Origin: Campylobacter sp. VBCF_01 NA2
GTDB lineage: Bacteria > Campylobacterota > Campylobacteria > Campylobacterales > Campylobacteraceae
Assembly: GCF_027797205.1 (NCBI RefSeq)
Contig: NZ_CP115607.1
Location: forward strand, 682,001 to 746,000
Length of the DNA stretch: 64,000 bases
Direction of reading: 5' to 3'
Shown here: one piece after another, positions 57,524 to 64,000 of the stretch
Numbering within the stretch: position 1 is the stretch's first letter
Layout: each line of letters opens with the position of its first letter
The notes under the pieces: model-generated
What the model saw: only the letters and a program-made list of their open reading frames with translations
Databases searched by the model: none
What the model was told of the DNA's origin: nothing
Program-made: the position numbers and the translations under genes

Positions 57524-58237
57524 TTATTTCCCAAAAATTTTCAGCGCTTTTTCATAATCTTCTTGCGTGTCGATTCCGACGCTGTTTGTCTCTATTTGCA
57601 ACATTGCGATTTTTTTGCCAGCACTTAGGGCGCGAAGTTGCTCTAATTTTTCGGTGTTTTCTAGCACGCTAGGCGGTAGGGCGCAAAACTCGCGCAAGGT
57701 TTTTGCGCTATACGCATAAATCCCAATATGCCCCAAATAGTCCTTGAATTCGGCTCTTGGATAAGGTATTGGCGCGCGTGAAAAATAAATCGCAAAGCCG
57801 TGGTTGTCCAAAATCACCTTGACTAAATTTGGATCTTGCGCGCTTGTGGGGTCGATTTTTTTGTAGCAACTAGCCATAAATGCGCCGTTTTTGATCGCGC
57901 TGGTGGCAAATTCTTTAAATTTAATTAAATTTTGCGTCTCAAAAAATGGCTCGTCGGCTTGAACATTGATTAAAATTTCATCATCGCTTAAATTTGCGTT
58001 TTTCACAGCTTCGTTTATTCTATCTGTGCCGCTTTGGTGGTTTTCATCTGTCATAACGGCGTGAAATCCGTAATCCTTAGCAATTTGCAGGATTTTTTCA
58101 TCATCTACCGCGATTAGCACATTATCGACTTTCGCGGCGTTTTGCGCTGTTTTGATAAACATTGGCACACCGGCAAATTCGCATAAAATTTTGTTTTTAA
58201 ACCTAGTTGAGGCTAGGCGGGCAGGTATTATAATCAT
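57524..58237 (-). CDS. kdsB: CMP-Kdo synthetase
   Basis: Activates Kdo as CMP-Kdo for the inner core of lipopolysaccharide. Seen: MIIIPARLASTRFKNKILCEFAGVPM, DDEKILQIAKDYGFHAVMT, SGTDRINEA, INVQADEPFF and HIGIYAYSAKTLREFC, all family features. ATG at 58237 overlaps the thrC stop (ATGA) and starts exactly at the conserved N-terminus; an upstream TTG at 58249 is less likely. About 237 residues. It is functionally linked with lpxK in the same run, since both serve lipid A-core assembly. Confidence 0.94.
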   Translation of the reverse strand: MIIIPARLASTRFKNKILCEFAGVPMFIKTAQNAAKVDNVLIAVDDEKILQIAKDYGFHAVMTDENHQSGTDRINEAVKNANLSDDEILINVQADEPFFETQNLIKFKEFATSAIKNGAFMASCYKKIDPTSAQDPNLVKVILDNHGFAIYFSRAPIPYPRAEFKDYLGHIGIYAYSAKTLREFCALPPSVLENTEKLEQLRALSAGKKIAMLQIETNSVGIDTQEDYEKALKIFGK

Positions 58238-59685
58238 AGTTTTATCCAATCAATAATCGTATTTTTAATCTCGTTTTGCTCGATTATGCTCGTGTGAATT
58301 TCAGGGCTGGCAAAAAGGCGTGAAATTTGCGCTGGAATATCGCTTTGAAACTCTTTTGAAAGCGCGATCATATCGGCCTTTTCGTCTTCGCATGGGCGAG
58401 ATTTTATCGCTTTTATCATTGACGGGGTAAATTTTATCCATTTCGCCGTAGATACGATAAGCGTTGGCGTATCGCCACCTAAAAGTTTGAAGCAGTTTGC
58501 AGTGTGCGGGTCGATGAGACGGCCACTACTGCTAGCTTCTTTGATAAATTTCGAGCACTCATCATCGCTTGTAAAATCAGCCTCAAATTCGCTTTGAAGC
58601 TTAGTAAGCTCATCTTTGCTAAGGGCGTAGAATTTATCTTGCGCAAGGCTAGCCATAAGCTCTTTTGTGCGAACATCGCCGAATAAATCAGCCAGCACGC
58701 GCTCGACATTTGAACTAATCAAAATGTCCATTGCAGGGCTAATCGTGCTAATTAATTCTCTGCCACGCAAATCGTAAATTCCAGTATTAATGAAATCAGT
58801 TAGGATATTGTTTGCGTTGGAAGCGATTTTGATTTTGCCGATATTTGCCCCCATTTTTTTGGCGAAATACGCACCAAGGGCGTTGCCAAAATTTCCGCTT
58901 GGCACGATTACATCAAATTTATCGTGCGCGCTAAATTTTGGATTTTTGCTAAATTGCACGCTAGCGTAAATGTAGTAGATGATTTGAAACAAAATTCTGC
59001 CGAAATTTACAGAATTTGCCGCACTTAGGCAAAGATTATTAGCTCTTAGCTCGTTTTTAAACTCATCATCGCTAAGTAGCGATTTTAACGCTCTTTGTGC
59101 GTCGTCGAAATTCCCTTTAATGCCTAGAATTTTTAAATTTTTGGCTGATTGTTTTACCATTTGTTGGCGCTGAATTTCACTTGTTCCACCAGCCGGATAG
59201 AGGCAGACGACCTTGATATTTGGGTCGTTTGCAAAGGTATCTAGCGTAGCTGGGCCGGTATCGCCACTAGTAGCGCAGATTATGAGGTATTTTTCATTTC
59301 TTTGCGCCGCTAGCTCGCCAAGAAGCGCGCCAAAAGGTTGCAACGCCATATCTTTAAAAGCAAGTGTCGGGCCGTGATAAAGCTCCAAAATATAGGTGTT
59401 ATCGTTAAATTTAGAAATTTCAAGTGGCAGGGCAGGGTTTTCGAAACTATCATACCTTGCAAGAGCGGTTTTGAAAACCTCCGGCGAAATGTCGAAATCT
59501 AGGGCTTTTATAAGCTTTAAAGCGATTTGTTTGTAGCTAAGCTCTTTGCACTCGCTCCAAAATTCAGGTGTAAGTTTTGGCAACTCGCGCGGTGTATAAA
59601 GTCCGCCAAATACAGCACTTGGGCTTAGTAGTGCGTCGCTAAGTGTGGCGCTGGCGCTAAAATCTCGTGTGGAAACTAATTTCAT
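58234..59685 (-). CDS. thrC: Threonine synthase
   Basis: PLP enzyme converting O-phosphohomoserine to threonine. The PLP lysine is at about 111 in YHGPTLAFKDMALQ. ICATSGDTGPATLDTF, YPAGGTSEIQRQQM, FDVIVPSGNFGNALGAYFAKKMG and IDPHTANCF are also present. 483 residues, the long bacterial type. ATG behind AAGGAGAA, 9 bp after argB. The nadE-lpxK-thrC-kdsB order is known from C. jejuni, with argB and the DegT-like gene being additions here. Confidence 0.95.
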   Translation of the reverse strand: MKLVSTRDFSASATLSDALLSPSAVFGGLYTPRELPKLTPEFWSECKELSYKQIALKLIKALDFDISPEVFKTALARYDSFENPALPLEISKFNDNTYILELYHGPTLAFKDMALQPFGALLGELAAQRNEKYLIICATSGDTGPATLDTFANDPNIKVVCLYPAGGTSEIQRQQMVKQSAKNLKILGIKGNFDDAQRALKSLLSDDEFKNELRANNLCLSAANSVNFGRILFQIIYYIYASVQFSKNPKFSAHDKFDVIVPSGNFGNALGAYFAKKMGANIGKIKIASNANNILTDFINTGIYDLRGRELISTISPAMDILISSNVERVLADLFGDVRTKELMASLAQDKFYALSKDELTKLQSEFEADFTSDDECSKFIKEASSSGRLIDPHTANCFKLLGGDTPTLIVSTAKWIKFTPSMIKAIKSRPCEDEKADMIALSKEFQSDIPAQISRLFASPEIHTSIIEQNEIKNTIIDWIKL

Positions 59686-59694
59686 AAATTCTCC

Positions 59695-60543
59695 TTATCT
59701 AATCAAACTTCCGATACCAGTATCAGTGAAAAGCTCTAATAAAAGCGAGTGTGGGATTTTGCCATTTATTATGTGAGCGGCCTTGGTGCCTGTGTTTATG
59801 CACTCCAAACAAGCATCGATTTTAGGTATCATACCGCCACTAATCGTGCCGTCTTTTTTCAAAGCAGAGATCGAATTTTCATCGAGTTTGCTAATGAGTT
59901 TGCCCTCTTTATCTAGCACGCCGTCGATATCGCTTAGAAAAATCACTTTGTCGGCTTTTAGGTAGCTAGCGATTTTGCTAGCGCAAAGATCTGCGTTTAT
60001 GTTAAAGCTGATATTTTCGTCATTTTCGCCCCCGGCAAGTGGCGCGATGACAGGCAGATAATCACGATCTAGCAAATCATAAATGACTTTTGTATTCACA
60101 TCTGTGATTTCGCCTACGAAGCCGTATTTTTCGCGGTCTAAAAATTTGGCTTTCAAAAGTCCGCCGTCCTTGCCGCTAATGCCTATGGCAGGGGCTCCGT
60201 TTTGGTTAAGAAGCGCGGTGATTTCTTTATTTACAAGTCCGCTTAGCACCATTTCGGTTACTTCGATAGCTTCTTTACTTGTTACGCGCAAACCATCGCA
60301 AAATTCGCTTTTGATATCCAGCAAATCGAGGGTTTGGTTGATTTTTTTGCCACCACCATGCACGACGATGACCTTGATACCAACCATGTGCAAAAGCGTG
60401 ATATCGCGGGCGAAATTTAGCTTTAAAACCTCGTCGGTTTGGGCTGCGCCGCCGTATTTGATGACGAAAATTTTATCGCGAAATTTGCGGATATAAGGTA
60501 GGGCTGAGATGATAATTTCTGCGATTTGACTTGATTTTATCAT
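59695..60543 (-). CDS. argB: Acetylglutamate kinase
   Basis: Second step of arginine synthesis, phosphorylating N-acetylglutamate. Seen: FVIKYGGAAQTDEV, VIVVHGGGKKINQTLDLL, GISGKDGGLLKAK, NINADLCASKIASYLKADKVIFLSDIDGVL and GGMIPKIDACL, covering the amino-acid kinase fold. 282 residues. The ATG at 60543 follows GGAGAAAA; a TTG at 60555 would place the ribosome site inside the gene. It lies between lpxK and thrC in the eleven-gene run, apart from other arg genes. Confidence 0.94.
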   Translation of the reverse strand: MIKSSQIAEIIISALPYIRKFRDKIFVIKYGGAAQTDEVLKLNFARDITLLHMVGIKVIVVHGGGKKINQTLDLLDIKSEFCDGLRVTSKEAIEVTEMVLSGLVNKEITALLNQNGAPAIGISGKDGGLLKAKFLDREKYGFVGEITDVNTKVIYDLLDRDYLPVIAPLAGGENDENISFNINADLCASKIASYLKADKVIFLSDIDGVLDKEGKLISKLDENSISALKKDGTISGGMIPKIDACLECINTGTKAAHIINGKIPHSLLLELFTDTGIGSLIR

Positions 60544-60557
60544 TGTTTTCTCCAAAT

Positions 60558-61511
60558 TTAGTGGTTTAGTTTGCTAGCAATGTAGGCTTTGATTTGGTTT
60601 TTGAAATTTTCGCTAAGCGTGGTTTTAAGCTCGATTACGCTGATATTAAGCCCGAAATTTTCGAGCTTGACGAAATCTTTGGCGGTGCAAATGATATGCG
60701 TGGCGCTAGATTTATGAAGTAAATTTTGAATTTCATCTTTTGTAAAATCATAATGATCTGGGAAATAAAAACTAGCTTTGGCGTGTTTTTCAAACTCTTT
60801 TAGGCGCCATGGCTTGGCGATTGCGCTGATTAAAATCGTATTTTCCTTGTCGGTGTGTGGATTTGGGAAATTTGAAATTTCGCTAGTGGATTTTATATCG
60901 TCCAAACTTGGGATAAAATCTGCGAATTTGTAAAAATTTGGCGGATAGCGATAGCCTGCGACTGGCAGTGGCAATGGCAAAAGTGGCGAATCACTAGGGC
61001 GCAAAACAATCTCAAATTTTTCTATATGAAATTTAGAAAATCCATCGTCTAAAATCACGAGAGCAAAGCCGTCTTTTTTGGCCTGCATTATGGCATTTTC
61101 GCGGTTTTCGCTCACAAGAACGCTTGCGTTTTTTAGGGTTTTAGTATAAAGCATGGCTTCATCGCCACTGGTTTTTATGTCGCATAAAATTTCGCCATTT
61201 TTCGCCACATATTGCAGTCCGTGGCTTTTGCGGCCGTATCCGCGCAGTATTATGCAGGTAGGAATCTCGGGGCTAAATTCTGTAAAAATTGCCCCCACAA
61301 GCGGAGTTTTACCGCTTCCGCCAAGGGTTAGATTTCCCACGCTTACTACTGCTATGCCATAATCTTTTGGTTTAACTAGGGCGCGCCTAATCATCTGAAT
61401 AAAGCCAAAAATGATTGAGAGTGGAAGCAGAAAAAATGAAATTATAAGCCAAATAACGCCCGGATCGTATAAATTTTTTTCGAGCCAAATTTTAAACACG
61501 GCTTCTCGCAA
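60558..61511 (-). CDS. lpxK: Tetraacyldisaccharide 4'-kinase
   Basis: Phosphorylates the lipid A precursor at the inner membrane. The N-terminal hydrophobic anchor (PGVIWLIISFFLLPLSIIFG) is followed by VSVGNLTLGGSGKTPLV, the P-loop with Lys68, ILRGYGRKSHGL, and VILDDGFSKFHIEK, where the family usually has DDGxQ. 317 residues. The start is uncertain: a TTG at 61511 inside the aminotransferase gene or a GTG at 61499, both with weak ribosome sites; the first is given. Overlaps the DegT-like gene by 20 bp. Confidence 0.91.
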   Translation of the reverse strand: MREAVFKIWLEKNLYDPGVIWLIISFFLLPLSIIFGFIQMIRRALVKPKDYGIAVVSVGNLTLGGSGKTPLVGAIFTEFSPEIPTCIILRGYGRKSHGLQYVAKNGEILCDIKTSGDEAMLYTKTLKNASVLVSENRENAIMQAKKDGFALVILDDGFSKFHIEKFEIVLRPSDSPLLPLPLPVAGYRYPPNFYKFADFIPSLDDIKSTSEISNFPNPHTDKENTILISAIAKPWRLKEFEKHAKASFYFPDHYDFTKDEIQNLLHKSSATHIICTAKDFVKLENFGLNISVIELKTTLSENFKNQIKAYIASKLNH

Positions 61512-62628
61512 TTTCTATAATTTTTTCGCAGATATACGCCACATCGTCATCGCTAAGCGAGGCGTAAATCGGCAAAGATAAAATTTGCTGATAATTTTTT
61601 AGCGCATTTGGGAAGTCATTGACTTTGTAATTATACTTAGATTTGTAGTAGCTCAGCAGGTGCAGTGGCACATAGTGAAGCCCTACATCAATGCCCCTAG
61701 AAATCATTTCGCGCGCGAAATCATCGCGATTTTTGTCGATTTTGATGATAAATTGTGTATAAATGTGCTCCGCGCTATCGGTAGGAAGCTCGATATGAGG
61801 GCAATTTTCCAAAGATTTCCTAAACATTTTTGCAATATTTTGGCGACGCTTGATAAAGCTATCTGTTTTTTCTAGTTGCGATAGCGCAAATGCCGCATTT
61901 ATCGAGTTTAAATCGTATTTTTGACCGATACGATCTACATTGTAAGTAAAGCCTAAATTTCCGTCCTCATAAAACGCTTCGCCCACGATTCCGTTATTGC
62001 GCAAAATTTTGGCAGAATTTGCCAAACCTTCGTTGTTTGTGACGAAAAATCCAGCCGTAGAGATTGCGTCTTGGGCTTGTGGATTTATCTGAAAGCACGA
62101 AAACAGTGAGTTTTCAAACGAGCCGATTTTTTTGCCCTTGTATGTAGCACCTGTGGCCCTAGAAGCGTCATCTATGATAGTGATATTTTCTTTTTTAGCG
62201 ATTTCGTAAATCTCGTCCATATCGGTTACGAGCCCAGCTGTATGCGAGATAAAGGCGCATTTTAGCTTTTTGTGTCTGTTTAGCTCGATAGCTTTTGAAA
62301 AGCTTTCAGGGGTGATATTAAAGGTGTTTGTATCGATATCTACGAACACAGGCTCAGCATCAAAATGCCTAATAACCGCCGCTACATGCGGAAATGAATT
62401 AACTGAGCATAAAATTCTATCTCCACGCTTGACACCGAGTGTGCAAAGCGCAAGATGAAGCGCAGTAGTGCCACTAGTAGTGGAGATTGCGTAATTCACG
62501 CCAAAATACTCACAAATTTTGTTTTCAAAAATTTCTGAGTATTTTATTTGTGGATTGTGAAGGGCATTTAGTATAAGCGATTCTTCTTTATCATCAACCT
62601 GCGCTTTAAAAAAGGGTATTTGCCTCAT
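61492..62628 (-). CDS. DegT/DnrJ/EryC1-family protein lacking the PLP lysine
   Basis: A 378-residue protein with the fold of sugar aminotransferases: SGTTALHLALCTLGVKRGDR, SVNSFPHVAAVIRHFDAEPV, IIDDASRATGATYKGKKIGSF, and YDLNSINAAFALSQLE. In active members the Schiff-base lysine sits in a stretch like SFHxxKxITTGEGG. Here the matching stretch is FSCFQINPQAQDAIST (176-191), and there is no lysine at all between residues 167 and 207. The usual Gln/His after EDAA is Arg. It may be a deaminase/dehydratase-like variant, a binding protein or inactive. Sits between nadE and lpxK. Confidence 0.8.
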   Translation of the reverse strand: MRQIPFFKAQVDDKEESLILNALHNPQIKYSEIFENKICEYFGVNYAISTTSGTTALHLALCTLGVKRGDRILCSVNSFPHVAAVIRHFDAEPVFVDIDTNTFNITPESFSKAIELNRHKKLKCAFISHTAGLVTDMDEIYEIAKKENITIIDDASRATGATYKGKKIGSFENSLFSCFQINPQAQDAISTAGFFVTNNEGLANSAKILRNNGIVGEAFYEDGNLGFTYNVDRIGQKYDLNSINAAFALSQLEKTDSFIKRRQNIAKMFRKSLENCPHIELPTDSAEHIYTQFIIKIDKNRDDFAREMISRGIDVGLHYVPLHLLSYYKSKYNYKVNDFPNALKNYQQILSLPIYASLSDDDVAYICEKIIEIARSRV

Positions 62629-62636
62629 GTGAAATC

Positions 62637-63440
62637 CTAAGCATTAGGATCTACTTGTGCTACATTTGGCATGCGTAATTTAAAGCTATTTTTTATCATT
62701 CTATTTGTGATAAATTTGCATAAATCAGCGTTGTGATTCGAATCAAGCAAGTATGCTAAATCATCTTTTGTAATCTCTTTGCCGCCTCTAATTTTTTCGC
62801 GAAGTTCAGGGCGAGAGAAGATATCTCTAAGCACGCTATCAAGGATATCATAGCTATATCCAAGCTCTCTTTCGTCGCTTTGATTTTCCCATAAATCTGC
62901 GCTTGGAGTTTTTGCGATTATGTTTTCATTGATTGTAAGTGCTTCGGCAAGCTTGCTTACTTTTGTCTTTAAAATTTCACCGATTGGGTTAAAGGCACAC
63001 GCTAAATCACCATAAATCGTGCTGTATCCTAGCATTCTTTCGCTCAAATTTGTTGTTCCGACTACGACTGCGCGGTGTTTCGCGCTGTAATCGTATAATA
63101 ATCCCATGCGAATTCTTGTCGCAAAATTTCCAGTTCTTAGCTTGTCTGCGCCAGTATCAAGCGAAGCGAAAGCCTCCATAAATGGGGCGATTTCTTGGAT
63201 TTCGTAGTCTATACCAAACATATCGCAGTGCTCAATCGCATCGCCTAAATTTGCTAAATTTGAGCTAGGCATAGGCATGATTAGGGCGTGAGTTGGGATC
63301 TCTGTTAGGGCGCATAATGCCGATACTACGGCACTATCAAGTCCTCCACTGACTCCGACTACGAAAGCGTCTGCTCCTGTTTTTTCAAGTTCTGTGGCCA
63401 AAAAATCGGTCAAATATGGAATTAAATTTTGAGCGTTCAT
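62637..63440 (-). CDS. nadE: NAD synthetase (ammonia-dependent)
   Basis: Last step of NAD synthesis, amidating deamido-NAD. The PP-loop is VGVSGGLDSAVVSAL at about 28-42. RIRMGLLYDYSA, VVGTTNLSERMLGYSTIYGD, NPIGEILKTKV, PSADLWENQSDERELGYSY and C-terminal RMPNVAQVDPNA are typical. No glutaminase domain; 267 residues, so ammonia is the likely donor. ATG behind AAAAGG. First gene of the eleven-gene run, with a 162-bp AT-rich gap upstream that should hold the promoter. Confidence 0.95.
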   Translation of the reverse strand: MNAQNLIPYLTDFLATELEKTGADAFVVGVSGGLDSAVVSALCALTEIPTHALIMPMPSSNLANLGDAIEHCDMFGIDYEIQEIAPFMEAFASLDTGADKLRTGNFATRIRMGLLYDYSAKHRAVVVGTTNLSERMLGYSTIYGDLACAFNPIGEILKTKVSKLAEALTINENIIAKTPSADLWENQSDERELGYSYDILDSVLRDIFSRPELREKIRGGKEITKDDLAYLLDSNHNADLCKFITNRMIKNSFKLRMPNVAQVDPNA

Positions 63441-63602
63441 AGAAAACCTTTTAAATTATAAACTAAACTTTTAATTCTACCAATATTAAACTAAAATTAA
63501 GCTTTAAAAAAGAGAGAAAAATTTGATTAAAATTTATGATTTATTTGCAAATTTTGCCAAATTTGACAAAATACGCAAAATTATTTGTAAAATTTTGTGT
63601 AT

Positions 63603-64000
63603 TTACAGGCTGATTTTAACATAGACTCGTTTCGGGGCAGGGTAACCCTCGATAGTGAGATTTGGGTTTTTTGGATCTAGGAAATTTTCTAAGCTCTGAC
63701 CGTCAATCCACTCAGTTTTTCGCTGTTCGTTAAAATCGGTTTGTTTGGTTTCTAAAATTTCAAAATTCTTAAATTTCGCCCTTTCGCACCAGTTGCTAAG
63801 TGCGCCGATAGTGGGCACGAAGTAGATATTTGAGATCTTAGAATACCCGCCCTTTGGTGTGAGCGCGAAATCCCCGTCCATATCTATATACATCGTATCT
63901 AAAATCACCTCACCACCGCTATTTAGCGCGGATTTGAGCTGTTTTAGCATAGAGATAGGATCCGAGCGATGATAAATCACGCCAAGACAGAAAATCGTGT
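63603..64000 (-). CDS. cmoB: tRNA uridine-34 carboxymethyltransferase CmoB, C-terminal part (cut by window edge)
   Basis: The last 132 residues of CmoB, which transfers the carboxymethyl group from carboxy-SAM to 5-hydroxyuridine 34 of tRNA. Seen: [20 protein letters not shown] right at the window edge, [49 protein letters not shown] and [16 protein letters not shown], the conserved CmoB C-terminus. The reading frame continues open to base 64000, so the 5' part lies outside. It is upstream of nadE on the same strand, separated by about 160 bp. Confidence 0.9.
   Translation of the reverse strand, partial: TIFCLGVIYHRSDPISMLKQLKSALNSGGEVILDTMYIDMDGDFALTPKGGYSKISNIYFVPTIGALSNWCERAKFKNFEILETKQTDFNEQRKTEWIDGQSLENFLDPKNPNLTIEGYPAPKRVYVKISL

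Overview
The window is about 64 kb of chromosome from a member of the Campylobacterota, most likely a Campylobacter species other than C. jejuni. Pointers are the aspA-dcuA pair, a PEB4-type periplasmic isomerase, a desulforubrerythrin, a membrane-bound hydrogenase operon in the order hydABCDE-hypF, the proS-hemA-ispB cluster and the ligA-tlyA-ribF-cmoA cluster. The DNA is AT-rich with AAATTT-dominated intergenic stretches, and many starts are GTG or TTG behind AAGGA-type ribosome sites. There are no rRNA or tRNA genes, CRISPR arrays, prophages or intact insertion sequences that I can see.

Layout. 0-5.5 kb: a cut-off gene, a D-amino acid aminotransferase, an AT-rich orphan membrane protein, a Pif1-like helicase, and a translationally coupled pair made of an NlpC/P60 lipoprotein and a protein resembling the front half of a type IIG restriction enzyme. 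5.5-12.6 kb: C4-dicarboxylate/aspartate catabolism (aspA, dcuA), a DedA protein, PEB4, MetQ, desulforubrerythrin and a secreted cysteine-rich protein. 13-20.5 kb: a zeta-toxin-like kinase, a DUF455 protein, a UvrD-like helicase, an M48 protease with LemA, and Ddl. 20.5-28.4 kb: pbpC with bacterial alpha-2-macroglobulin. 28.5-36.5 kb: the uptake hydrogenase operon hydABCDE-hypF. 36.5-41.7 kb: periplasmic MsrAB, a DUF3137 membrane protein, the agmatine-to-putrescine pair aguA-aguB and a DUF3298 protein. 41.7-47.5 kb: proS, hemA, a polyprenyl synthase, a HAD phosphatase, a sirtuin and a small orphan. 47.6-50.4 kb: a sulfur-assimilation unit (metY, an Rrf2 regulator, cysK) behind a textbook sigma-70 promoter. 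50.8-52.4 kb: orphan secreted or membrane proteins. 52.8-63.4 kb: a run of eleven tightly packed minus-strand genes (nadE, degT-like, lpxK, argB, thrC, kdsB, ligA, tlyA, lipocalin, ribF, cmoA), followed at the window edge by the 3' part of cmoB.

Most unusual observations. (1) A dispersed repeat of about 50 bp (core AAATTTCGGCGCAGTAT in one orientation) occurs about nine times, always just downstream of a gene and always in the same orientation relative to that gene. (2) A second palindromic repeat (CATTGCGAG...GCAATCTAC) is nested in the same gaps. (3) A gene looks like a type IIG restriction enzyme cut off before its methyltransferase. (4) A DegT-family aminotransferase homologue lacks the PLP lysine. 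(5) A zeta-like kinase has a changed Walker A residue. (6) An in-frame 12-bp tandem repeat sits in a large insertion of pbpC. All function calls come from reading motifs and recalling family sequences; no database search was possible.
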